Positions 1 to 6,849 of a DNA stretch of 16,788 bases are shown in pieces. This DNA comes from Oscillospiraceae bacterium (GTDB lineage Bacteria; Bacillota; Clostridia; Oscillospirales; Acutalibacteraceae), in assembly GCA_029004655.1 (NCBI GenBank), contig JAQVYP010000023.1, positions 1 through 16,788 on the forward strand. The letters are read 5' to 3'. The translations under genes and the position numbers were made by a program. The notes below the pieces were generated by a model that was given only the letters and a program-made list of their open reading frames with translations, was not told the origin of the DNA and ran no database searches. The stretch's first letter is position 1; every line of letters begins with the position of its first letter.

Positions 1-188
1 GCCCCACCTAAAAGTGCCATTCTGGTGCGGTCAAATTTTGACAAAATCGAGATGTCTCCACGTTGAACAAAATTACCGCTCATAACAGCAATAATGCATT
101 CGGCACCATGCTCTTTTGCGCATTTTATAAGATATTCATGACCGCTATGAAATGGATTATATTCCGCTATAATCACGGCAGTTCTCAA
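1..188 (-). CDS. tmcAL: tRNA(Met) cytidine acetate ligase TmcAL (YlbM family), N-terminal part
   Basis: The first 62 or so codons of a gene that runs off the left edge, so it is truncated by the window and not necessarily broken. The translation begins M-R-T-A-V-I-I-A-E-Y-N-P-F-H-S-G-H and continues with A-V-M-S-G-N-F-V-Q-R-G-D. The EYNPFHxGH nucleotidyltransferase signature and the MSGNFVQRG block are characteristic of TmcAL/YlbM, which uses acetate and ATP to make N4-acetylcytidine at the wobble position of elongator tRNA-Met. The start is read as TTG (186-188), because no in-frame ATG lies nearby and an AGGAAAG sits 11 bases upstream; the internal GTG at 174-176 would cut into the conserved beta strand. 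It is divergent from ackA. The enzyme's use of acetate makes the neighbourhood thematically consistent, but that link is inference. Confidence 0.85.
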   Translation of the reverse strand, partial: MRTAVIIAEYNPFHSGHEYLIKCAKEHGAECIIAVMSGNFVQRGDISILSKFDRTRMALLGG

Positions 189-257
189 ACTATCACTTTC
201 TTTCCTAAAAGCCTTGAAAAAACTTGAAAAATAATGTATCATAAAACATTGTGGTAG

Positions 258-287
258 TTGAATACTACTATAAATACATAATACAAT
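258..287 (+). promoter_or_regulatory. Candidate ackA operon promoter
   Basis: TTGAAT (258-263) and TACAAT (282-287) are separated by 18 bases. This is the best sigma-A-like pair I can see upstream of ackA. It would give a leader of about 200 nt containing the long inverted repeat at 336-398. The sequence around it is very AT-rich, so chance matches are easy. Confidence 0.3.
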
Positions 288-335
288 ATTTCACTTAGGT
301 AATCAATATTATTATAAGTGAGCTTGTTTTATTTG

Positions 336-398
336 TAACACTAATTCCAATTAAAAAGACCGCAAAGATTGGATGATTTTTAGTTGGAATTAGTATTA
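336..398. repeat. Long inverted repeat (hairpin) in the tmcAL-ackA gap
   Basis: ACTAATTCCAA (340-350) is matched exactly by TTGGAATTAGT (384-394). Pairing continues inward through 351-357 with 377-383, with one G-U wobble, giving 18 paired positions. After one mismatch (339/395) there are three more pairs outward (336-338 with 396-398). The 19-base loop is 358-376. There is no T-run directly after it, so it does not look like a simple terminator. It lies about 100 bases before the ackA ribosome binding site. It could be a leader-RNA structure controlling ackA-galK-galT, a regulator-binding palindrome, or a tiny palindromic mobile or repeat element; the sequence alone does not decide. Confidence 0.75.
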
Positions 399-497
399 AT
401 CCTGTCAGTGCTTGATGGGTGGAAATTCGGCAAATCACATTCCGTGCATATGGTTTGTATCAAAATATTTTTCTGCTCGGGGAAAAAGGAGTATAAA

Positions 498-1703
498 ATG
501 AAAATTTTGGTTGTTAACGCGGGCAGTTCTTCACTGAAATATCAATTAATTGATATGACTGATGAAAAGCTCCTTGCAAAAGGTCTTTGTGAGAGAATCG
601 GAATAGACGGCATTATTTCACACAAGGCTGCTGATGGCAGAGAATATAATGCAAAAATCCCAATGCCTACACACAGCGAAGCCTTTGATGCGCTGGTTTT
701 TGCACTTAACAAAAGCGATGCAAAGGTTATTGATTCTATGGACGAAATCGGTGCGGTTGGCCATCGCGTTGTTCAAGGCGGAGCAATCTTCTCAAAATCA
801 ACTCTTGTTAATGATAAGGTAATTGACGATATTGAGAGTTTAAATGAGTTGGCACCTCTTCATAATCCTGCACACGTTTTGGGTATTCGTGCATGTATTA
901 AGGCTTTGGGAGTTGACGTGCCGGAAGTTGCTGTTTTTGATACATCTTTCCACCAGACAATGCCTCCAAAAGCGTTTATGTATGCTTTACCATATGAATA
1001 TTATGAAAAATATAAGGTTCGCCGCTACGGCTTCCACGGAACATCTCACAGATATGTAAGTGACCGTTGTGCTGCAATTATGGGCTGCCCCAAAAAAGAT
1101 ATCAGAATGATTACATGCCATCTTGGAAACGGATGCTCAATTTCAGCTATTAAAGACGGTGTATGTATTGATACAAGCATGGGATTTACTCCACTTGATG
1201 GTTTCATGATGGGAACTCGCACAGGAACTGTTGACCCATCTGCTATTACTTTCATTGCTGAAAAGGAAAACCTTTCACCAAAGGAAATGTCTGACCTATG
1301 TAATAAAAAGTCCGGCGTTTTGGGAATATCCGGTGTTTCAAGCGACAATCGTGATATTGAAAAGGCAGCTAAAGAGGGAAATGTGCGCGCTCAACTTGCT
1401 ACAGATATGCAGCGTTATCAGGTTGTTAAATTTATTGGATCATATATTGCCGCTATGGGAGGCGCTGATGCAATTGTATTTACCGGCGGCATCGGCGAAA
1501 ATGACGCTAGTCTTCGTGAATATGTGATGGACAAGTTGTCATTCTTGGGTATTAAATGCAATCAAGAAAACAACAAAATCAGAGGCAAAGAGATTAAAAT
1601 TTCTACAGACGACTCAAAGGTTAGTGTATATATAATTCCTACTAACGAAGAACTTGTTATTGCAAGAGATACACTTGAAATTGTAAACAATCTTAAAGGC
1701 TAA
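498..1703 (+). CDS. ackA: Acetate kinase
   Basis: Interconverts acetyl phosphate + ADP and acetate + ATP in the cytoplasm, the substrate-level ATP step of acetate-forming fermentation. The protein is 401 aa, normal for the family. Visible hallmarks are N7 in VVNAGSSSLKY, R90 in VGHRVVQGG, the HNPAH loop (122-126), catalytic D148 in VFDTSFHQTMP, H180 in RRYGFHGTSH, the phosphate loop CHLGNG (207-212), R241 in GTRTGTVDP, FTGGIGEN (328-335) and E384 near the C-terminus. These match the positions known for the Methanosarcina enzyme. The ATG at 498 follows AAAGGAG (485-491); the reading frame stays open further upstream (to 384), but that extension has no ribosome site or family similarity and overlaps the inverted repeat. 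It is followed after 15 bases by galK. No phosphotransacetylase gene is adjacent. Confidence 0.97.
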   Translation: MKILVVNAGSSSLKYQLIDMTDEKLLAKGLCERIGIDGIISHKAADGREYNAKIPMPTHSEAFDALVFALNKSDAKVIDSMDEIGAVGHRVVQGGAIFSKSTLVNDKVIDDIESLNELAPLHNPAHVLGIRACIKALGVDVPEVAVFDTSFHQTMPPKAFMYALPYEYYEKYKVRRYGFHGTSHRYVSDRCAAIMGCPKKDIRMITCHLGNGCSISAIKDGVCIDTSMGFTPLDGFMMGTRTGTVDPSAITFIAEKENLSPKEMSDLCNKKSGVLGISGVSSDNRDIEKAAKEGNVRAQLATDMQRYQVVKFIGSYIAAMGGADAIVFTGGIGENDASLREYVMDKLSFLGIKCNQENNKIRGKEIKISTDDSKVSVYIIPTNEELVIARDTLEIVNNLKG

Positions 1704-1718
1704 TTAGGAGGACAATCT

Positions 1719-2993
1719 ATGCTATCGATTAAAAACGAAATTTTGCAAGGCAGTTATGATGATTGCTTTAAAACACTTTATTCCAGCGTTGCAAGTGCAC
1801 AAAAAAGATATGCAGATTCTGTAGATGAGTTTGAAAAGCTTTTTGGAACCAAGCAATTTGTCAGCCTTTTTTCTGCCCCGGGAAGAACAGAAGTTGGCGG
1901 AAATCATACCGACCATCAACACGGATGCGTGTTGGCCGGGAGTGTAAATCTTGATGTTATTGCTGTTGTTTCGCCGAATGCCGATGGAATAGTTAGAATT
2001 AAATCTCAAGGCTACGATATGGATACAGTCAGCCTTAACGAGCTTGATGTTGTCATTGATGAATATGGTCATGCAGTATCACTAATCAGAGGAATGCTCG
2101 CACAGATGAAAGCAAATGGTTATAAAATTGGCGGATTTGATGCTTACACAACTTCAAATGTACTCAAAGGATCGGGCCTTTCTTCATCGGCAGCGTTTGA
2201 AGTACTTATTGGTGCTATTATCAGTAATTTATTTAACGACGGTAAAGCTAGCGCCGTTGAAATTGCAAAAATGGCACAAAAGGCAGAAAATATTTATTTC
2301 GGAAAACCTTGCGGATTAATGGATCAAATGGCAAGCTCTGTAGGTGGATTTACTGCAATTGATTTTAAAAATCCTAAAGAGCCTATCATAGAAAAAGTTA
2401 ATTTCGATTTGGCGGCACACGGGTATAGCCTTTGCATAATAAACACAGGCGGAAATCATGCCAACTTAACTGATGACTATGCAGCAATTACAAGTGAAAT
2501 CAGAACTGTAGCAAACTTTTTTGAATGCGAAGTATTGCGTGATGTATCAGAGAATGAATTTTTTGAAAATATAAAAGAGTTACGTGAAAAATGTGGCGAC
2601 CGTGCAGTTTTGCGCGCTTTGCATTTCTTTGCTGATAATAAGCGAGCAATTGATGAGAAAAATGCTCTAAAGGATAACGATTTCCTGCAGTTTTTGTCAT
2701 TAGTAAACGAGTCGGGCAATTCGAGCTATAAATATTTACAGAATGTATTTTCGGTTTCTGCTCCGTCGGAACAGGGCGTAGCGTTAGCATTGGCTATTTC
2801 TGAAAAGGTTTTAACCGGAAGAGGCGCACACAGGGTTCATGGCGGTGGCTTTGCAGGTACTATTCAGTGCTTCGTTCCAAACGATATTTTGGATGAATAT
2901 TTGTCTGCGATGAAAGCCATTTTCGGTGATGCATCATGTTATGTATTGAATATCCGTCCGGTCGGTGGAACTGCTATTACAAAAAATAAATAA
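1719..2993 (+). CDS. galK: Galactokinase (GHMP family, variant sugar-binding signature)
   Basis: GHMP-fold kinase of 424 aa expected to make galactose-1-phosphate from galactose and ATP. Motifs in order: APGRTEVGGNHTDHQHG (53-69) at the galactokinase signature, the ATP loop GSGLSSSAAF (151-160), CGLMDQMAS with the catalytic-base aspartate D202, NTGGNHANLTDDY (242-254), and the C-terminal GHMP loop HGGGFAGT (374-381). Compared with the classical GRxNLIGEHTDY signature, Glu is replaced by Asn62 and Tyr by His66, while Arg56, His63 and Asp65 remain. I recall this divergent form from other gut clostridial galactokinases. The ATG follows AGGAGGA at 1706-1712. Placement between ackA and galT supports the galactose role; a related sugar kinase specificity is possible because of the altered sugar-contact residue. 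Confidence 0.88.
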   Translation: MLSIKNEILQGSYDDCFKTLYSSVASAQKRYADSVDEFEKLFGTKQFVSLFSAPGRTEVGGNHTDHQHGCVLAGSVNLDVIAVVSPNADGIVRIKSQGYDMDTVSLNELDVVIDEYGHAVSLIRGMLAQMKANGYKIGGFDAYTTSNVLKGSGLSSSAAFEVLIGAIISNLFNDGKASAVEIAKMAQKAENIYFGKPCGLMDQMASSVGGFTAIDFKNPKEPIIEKVNFDLAAHGYSLCIINTGGNHANLTDDYAAITSEIRTVANFFECEVLRDVSENEFFENIKELREKCGDRAVLRALHFFADNKRAIDEKNALKDNDFLQFLSLVNESGNSSYKYLQNVFSVSAPSEQGVALALAISEKVLTGRGAHRVHGGGFAGTIQCFVPNDILDEYLSAMKAIFGDASCYVLNIRPVGGTAITKNK

Positions 2994-3044
2994 CAATATC
3001 AATAATTTAATGCCGATTTTCAGCGGCTGACAGGAGATGTTTAT

Positions 3045-4013
3045 ATGGCGGAACTGCGCTATCATCCGTTTATCAAAGATTGGGTTATGATTGCATCCAA
3101 CAGGCAGGGAAGACCCCAAATGCCGGAGAACTGGTGTCCGTTTTGTCCGGGTTCAGGCAAAGTTCCTGATGATTTTCAGGTGTTTGCTTATGATAATGAT
3201 TTCCCGGCACTTTCTCAAAACCCATCGGCTCCCGATGATGTAGCGACGGACCTTTTTAAAACCGCAGACTCTTATGGTAAATGCGAGGTTATTTTATATT
3301 CACCAAATCATACTGTTACATTACCTGAACTTACAAATGAGCATGTTGCAAAGCTTGTTGACCTTTGGGCAGAAAGATTTGAAGCGCTGTCTGCTGATGA
3401 GAAAATCAAGTATATTTTTATATTTGAAAACAGAGGTGAAATGGTTGGAGTAACTATGCCTCATCCTCACGGTCAGATATACGGCTATTCTTTTATTCCC
3501 AAAAAGATTGAGCTTGAGTGTGAAGCTGCAAAAGAGCATTACGAGAGCACACATCACTGTCTGTTTTGTGATTTTACAGAAGAAGAAAAGCGTGTGGGAG
3601 ATCGCATAATTTTCCAAAACGAATATTTTACCGTTCTTTTACCGTTCTTCTGTGAGTATCCATACGGCGTCTATATTATGGCTAACCGCCATGTTGGCAA
3701 TATTACCGAGTTTACAGAAGAAGAACGATTCTCTTTGGCAAAGACACTTCGCGAGACTGTAGGAATGCTTGACAGCCTGTTCGGGTTTAAATTCCCATAT
3801 ATGATGTGTATGCACAATGCACCGGTAAATGGCGCAGATACATCGGATTATTATCATTTCCATATTGAGTTCTTCCCACCGATGAGAAGTTCAGACAAGC
3901 AAAAATTTAATGCGTCAAGCGAGACCGGTGCATGGGCTTACTGCAACCCGACGGCACCAGAAGAAAAAGCTGTTGAATTAAGAGAAGCTTATAATAGATT
4001 CATTCAAAAATAA
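3045..4013 (+). CDS. galT: Galactose-1-phosphate uridylyltransferase
   Basis: Second Leloir enzyme: swaps UMP from UDP-glucose to galactose-1-phosphate, giving UDP-galactose and glucose-1-phosphate. It is a 322-aa HIT-superfamily protein, somewhat shorter than the E. coli enzyme. The N-terminus RYHPFIKDWVMIASNRQGRP resembles the family start. The zinc ligands appear as CPFC (Cys31, Cys34), His89 in YSPNHTVTLPEL and His140, and the nucleophile His142 lies in MPHPHGQIYGY. The C-terminal half has a second CxxC (CLFC), then HNAPVNGADTSDYYHFHIEFFPP. The ATG follows AGGAGA (3032-3037). It lies 51 bases after galK and is the last gene of the unit, with a terminator starting 6 bases after its stop. 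No galE (epimerase) is present in the window. Confidence 0.96.
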   Translation: MAELRYHPFIKDWVMIASNRQGRPQMPENWCPFCPGSGKVPDDFQVFAYDNDFPALSQNPSAPDDVATDLFKTADSYGKCEVILYSPNHTVTLPELTNEHVAKLVDLWAERFEALSADEKIKYIFIFENRGEMVGVTMPHPHGQIYGYSFIPKKIELECEAAKEHYESTHHCLFCDFTEEEKRVGDRIIFQNEYFTVLLPFFCEYPYGVYIMANRHVGNITEFTEEERFSLAKTLRETVGMLDSLFGFKFPYMMCMHNAPVNGADTSDYYHFHIEFFPPMRSSDKQKFNASSETGAWAYCNPTAPEEKAVELREAYNRFIQK

Positions 4014-4019
4014 TCAATC

Positions 4020-4061
4020 ATGATATCCGAAAAAATTCAAAGCTTTTCGGGTATCATTTTT
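4020..4061 (+). terminator. Intrinsic terminator of ackA-galK-galT
   Basis: A 13-bp stem (4021-4033 with 4044-4056, one G-U pair) with a 10-base loop is followed directly by TTTTT (4057-4061). It begins a few bases after the galT stop codon. Confidence 0.9.
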
Positions 4062-4100
4062 AATTTGACGGATATATATTCTTTTTGTGTTGCTTTTATG

Positions 4101-4129
4101 TTGAAAAAACGCGGGAAATAATATATAAT
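4101..4129 (+). promoter_or_regulatory. Strong sigma-A promoter of the OadG-like gene
   Basis: TTGAAA (4101-4106) and a perfect TATAAT (4124-4129) are separated by exactly 17 bases. It lies downstream of the galT terminator and about 70 bases before the next start codon, so the OadG-like gene is an independent unit with a leader of roughly 60 nt. Confidence 0.85.
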
Positions 4130-4134
4130 GAGTT

Positions 4135-4165
4135 ATATATTATTTGAAATTTTCAAATTATATAT
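4135..4165. promoter_or_regulatory. 31-bp palindrome at the predicted transcription start
   Basis: Positions 4135-4149 are the reverse complement of 4151-4165 except for one T/T mismatch (4141/4159); the core is ATTTGAAA-T-TTTCAAAT. It covers the expected +1 region of the promoter at 4101-4129, where a bound dimeric repressor would block initiation. With only one central base it is better read as a DNA site than as an RNA hairpin. Its extreme AT content lowers its significance. Confidence 0.5.
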
Positions 4166-4197
4166 TTATTATTAATAACTTAAAGGTGTGAGTTTTT

Positions 4198-4557
4198 ATG
4201 GATTTAGTTGCCTTAAACAGTGTTGTGAAAACAGTATTTGATTTTTCAACTTATGGAATGATAAGTGTGATTGCACTACTTGTTCTTTTGGTTGCTTTAA
4301 TTGTTATTTATGGAACTGTCTTATTAAATAATAATAAGCCAAAAATAGCAAAATCTGAAAATGCGGCTTTTGTTGCAGCTCCTGCTAAAAGTATTCAGGA
4401 TGAAGACGAAATTATTGCTGTTATTGCGGCAGCAGTCGCAGCTATGTATGACGGAACAGGTAAATCAGCAGTTATTCGTTCCGTAAGACCATCCATAAAA
4501 CCAAACAGATCGGTTTGGTCAGCTGCAGGTATTTATGAAAATACCAGAGCATTTTAA
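4198..4557 (+). CDS. OadG-family membrane protein (decarboxylase gamma-subunit-like), orphan
   Basis: A 119-aa protein with one membrane segment (about residues 19-43), a lysine/alanine-rich linker, then an acidic patch and the block DEDEIIAVIAAAVAAMY (68-84), followed by IRSVRP (93-98) and VWSAAGIYENTRAF at the C-terminus. This layout (N-terminal helix, then the 'DEELVAVIAAAIAA...IRSI...W...AGR' tail) is that of OadG/MmdD, the small gamma/delta subunit of sodium-pumping oxaloacetate or methylmalonyl-CoA decarboxylases, where it stabilises the complex and contacts the carboxyltransferase. No alpha, beta or biotin-carrier subunit is encoded in this window, so its partner must be elsewhere or its role differs. 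The ATG follows AAGGTGTG about a dozen bases upstream. It has its own promoter and terminator. Confidence 0.75.
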   Translation: MDLVALNSVVKTVFDFSTYGMISVIALLVLLVALIVIYGTVLLNNNKPKIAKSENAAFVAAPAKSIQDEDEIIAVIAAAVAAMYDGTGKSAVIRSVRPSIKPNRSVWSAAGIYENTRAF

Positions 4558-4577
4558 AAGACTTTAAACAATAAACC

Positions 4578-4622
4578 AAAAGAATCACGATATTGTAAAA
4601 ACACAATATCGTGATTCTTTTT
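4578..4622. terminator. Strong, probably bidirectional terminator between convergent genes
   Basis: A perfect 19-bp stem (4578-4596 with 4603-4621) with a 6-base loop; T-runs follow on both strands (TTTTT on plus, TTTT-GG-TTT on minus). It separates the OadG-like gene from the convergent glycosyltransferase gene, whose stop lies at 4642. Confidence 0.92.
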
Positions 4623-4641
4623 ATTGAATAATCAAACTACT

Positions 4642-6684
4642 CTAAAAGTTCTGTTCTTCACCATTAAAGTTTTTATTATAATAAGGGTCACCTTTTTCAA
4701 AAAACTCGTTCCATTTGGCCTTGAATTTTTCAGCTTCTTCTTCAAATCTGCGGTTCTTTTTCGGTGAGTTATCATAACCACTGCTTGTTGAATCATAATG
4801 GTACATTTCACAATATGGATTAATAATGTTATGCAGGTTGTTCTCAATTAATCTTAAACACAAATCAATGTCAGCAAATGAAATCTTATAACTAGTATCA
4901 AATCCATTTATTTGATTAAACAAGCTCTTTTTAATCATCATACAAGTATCTGTTACTGCCGATACATTATGCGCATAGTATAATTTGCCCATATAGCCAA
5001 AATTTTCTTTGGCTACTTTATAATGTGAACACTTGGCAATTCCATAATCACCGATACCTAATATAATACCTGCGTGCTGAATTGTGTTATTAGAAAAATA
5101 TAGTTTAGCGCCAACAGCGCCAACATCAGTGCGCTGAGAATACATAAGCAGTTCTTCAATCCACTGAGGTTCTATAACTTCTGTATCGTTGTGTAAAAAC
5201 AATAGTTGTTCACCATTTGCATGTTCTATACCGTAGTTATTGATTGATGAATAGTTAAATTCACCTGTGTAGGTGATAACTTTGATTTTGTTGTTGCTCT
5301 TTAGTGATTCATAATATTGAAAAATATCCTTTGAATTACTGCCGGTTTCAACAACAATTATTTCATAGTTAGTATAAGTGCTCTTGTATAAGATACTGTT
5401 AATGCATTTTCTAAGCATATCATAAGAATTCATGTTAGAAATAATAATTGATACTAATGGATTACCGATAATTTCATACTTAATTCTGTAAATAGCAGGA
5501 AACGCTATAGAACTTTCGACTTTTGCTGATAAACCACACCTGTTGAGGTGAGCCGCAACTGCTTTCTTACCAGCCTCAATGGCATAAACTTTTGAATTGA
5601 TGTCTGATGCCACTGAGCCGGGATGTGAGCGCCAATAATAAAGTATTTTCGGTATATGAGTTATTATATTTGCTTGTTCTGTCAGCCTTAATATCATATC
5701 AAAATCTTGGCTTCCGTCAAATTCAGGATTGAACATACCGGCTTTATCCAAAAGTGTCCGTTTAAACATTGAAAAATGACAAATATAATTGTTGGCACGA
5801 AGATTATCCAATGCAAAATCCGGTTTAAAGTGAAGTGAAACAAAATTCTTTAATTTGCCTTCGAATGTCATTTCGTCTGTATAAACGAAATCTGAGCCTT
5901 GCTCATTAACAGCTTTAACCATCTCGAATAAAGCCGATATATGCAGAACATCATCATGATCGAAAAGGGCAATATAATCACCGGTGGACATTTCGATACA
6001 TGCGTTGGTGTTTTCTGAAATACCCAAATTCTTTTCAAGCTTTTTATATACAACTCGGCTGTCTTTTTTTGCATAACTTTTGCAAATTTCACTGACTTCG
6101 GAATATGCAGCATTGCTTCCGTCTGCAAGGCACAGTTCCCAATTAGAATAGGTTTGCGATACAACCGAGTCTATCATTTCAGTTAAAAAATTCTTTGGTG
6201 TGTTATATAAAGGAACTAAAACGCTAACTTTTGGACTAACTTCAAATTTAAATTCACGCTGAAAGTTCAGCTCTTTTTTTGATGGCTTAGAGACACTTAA
6301 TTTGCCTTTTCCCCTTGATTTAATTGCAATAACCAGACCCTTTGGCCCCAAATTCTTCAGAATAACAAGCGCCCTATACACATTTTTTGTTATAGGGTTG
6401 TGGGATAGAAAAAACTTGGACTTTCTTATAACAAATCTAGCGGGTTTTGTAATACGCCACGATAAAGAATTCTGTATCATATTTAAATCACTTATAACAA
6501 TTTGATGCTTTTCTTCCAGTTCTGCTTTAGCTTTTTTGAGTTCAAGATAGTCCTCTTGCATAGCAATAAGCTGTGTTTTTTTAGTTTCAAGTTCTTGCCT
6601 TATCATTTCGCTTTCAATTGAAGACACGATATCTTCTGATTGATTGCTAATATTAGTTTTTTCTTGAACATTTTGTTGTTCCAT
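4642..6684 (-). CDS. Two-domain family 2 glycosyltransferase with N-terminal coiled coil
   Basis: A 680-aa soluble protein probably acting at the inner face of the membrane in cell-surface polysaccharide or glycan synthesis. Residues 20-70 are a Glu/Lys/Leu-rich coiled coil, followed by NSLSWRITKPAR (72-83), a linker often seen in large surface-glycan transferases. GT2 domain 1 begins at VSVLVPLYNTP (153) and has the metal/nucleotide DxD-type motif DHDD (242-245) and GSQDFDMILRL (324-333). GT2 domain 2 begins at LVSIIISNMNSYD (410) with LHND (497-500) and SFADIDLCLRL (602-612). The second half resembles rhamnosyl/O-antigen-type transferases, but the sugar cannot be read from sequence. The start is set at the ATG of MEQQNVQ because AAGGGG precedes it and the longer open frame (to 6759) would start upstream of the predicted -10 box. 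Single-gene unit. Confidence 0.85.
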   Translation of the reverse strand: MEQQNVQEKTNISNQSEDIVSSIESEMIRQELETKKTQLIAMQEDYLELKKAKAELEEKHQIVISDLNMIQNSLSWRITKPARFVIRKSKFFLSHNPITKNVYRALVILKNLGPKGLVIAIKSRGKGKLSVSKPSKKELNFQREFKFEVSPKVSVLVPLYNTPKNFLTEMIDSVVSQTYSNWELCLADGSNAAYSEVSEICKSYAKKDSRVVYKKLEKNLGISENTNACIEMSTGDYIALFDHDDVLHISALFEMVKAVNEQGSDFVYTDEMTFEGKLKNFVSLHFKPDFALDNLRANNYICHFSMFKRTLLDKAGMFNPEFDGSQDFDMILRLTEQANIITHIPKILYYWRSHPGSVASDINSKVYAIEAGKKAVAAHLNRCGLSAKVESSIAFPAIYRIKYEIIGNPLVSIIISNMNSYDMLRKCINSILYKSTYTNYEIIVVETGSNSKDIFQYYESLKSNNKIKVITYTGEFNYSSINNYGIEHANGEQLLFLHNDTEVIEPQWIEELLMYSQRTDVGAVGAKLYFSNNTIQHAGIILGIGDYGIAKCSHYKVAKENFGYMGKLYYAHNVSAVTDTCMMIKKSLFNQINGFDTSYKISFADIDLCLRLIENNLHNIINPYCEMYHYDSTSSGYDNSPKKNRRFEEEAEKFKAKWNEFFEKGDPYYNKNFNGEEQNF

Positions 6685-6708
6685 ATTGGAAATCCCCTTA
6701 ATATTACA

Positions 6709-6726
6709 AATAAAAATATTTTTATT
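6709..6726. repeat. 18-bp AT-only palindrome in glycosyltransferase leader
   Basis: AATAAAAATATTTTTATT is its own reverse complement. It lies between the predicted transcription start (near 6741) and the start codon at 6684. A small hairpin CTAAC-TTTTT-GTTAG precedes it at the very start of the transcript. Possible leader structure, but composition alone could produce it. Confidence 0.35.
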
Positions 6727-6747
6727 ATTATCAGCTAACAAAAAGTT

Positions 6748-6776
6748 AGTATAGCACAATTATCTAATGTTTGCAA
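6748..6776 (-). promoter_or_regulatory. Promoter of the glycosyltransferase gene (extended -10)
   Basis: On the minus strand TTGCAA (6776-6771) is followed after exactly 17 bases by TATACT (6753-6748), with TGC immediately before the -10, giving an extended TGnTATACT element. It lies just beyond the terminator of the ATPase operon and before the ATG at 6684, so it restarts transcription for the glycosyltransferase. Confidence 0.8.
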
Positions 6777-6803
6777 CGCTATACGCCACTGTTATTCGAT
6801 AGT

Positions 6804-6843
6804 AAAAAGCATCCCTGAAACATTTTTGGTGTTTAGGGATGCT
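6804..6843 (-). terminator. Terminator of the V-type ATPase operon
   Basis: On the minus strand a 14-bp stem with one bulged base (6835-6843 with 6808-6816, and 6830-6834 with 6818-6822) is followed by TTTTT (6808-6804). It begins 6 bases after the stop codon of the D-subunit gene. Confidence 0.9.
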
Positions 6844-6849
6844 GCTGAT

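Noticed and set aside
384..497. In-frame upstream extension of ackA by 38 codons
   Set aside because: No ribosome binding site, no resemblance to acetate kinase N-termini, overlaps the inverted repeat; MKILVVNAGSSS at 498 is the family start with AAAGGAG in front.
400..497. Riboswitch or T-box in the ackA leader
   Set aside because: I could not find T-box, SAM, TPP, purine or other familiar conserved elements in this stretch.
1046..1348. 100-codon minus-strand frame inside ackA
   Set aside because: Shadow of the ackA codons; no promoter or ribosome site.
3012..3028. Small GCCG/CGGC hairpin between galK and galT
   Set aside because: Stem of four or five pairs only and no T-run; too weak to claim a function.
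6685..6759. 25-residue N-terminal extension of the glycosyltransferase
   Set aside because: It would begin upstream of the predicted -10 box (6748-6753); the ATG at 6684 has AAGGGG before it.
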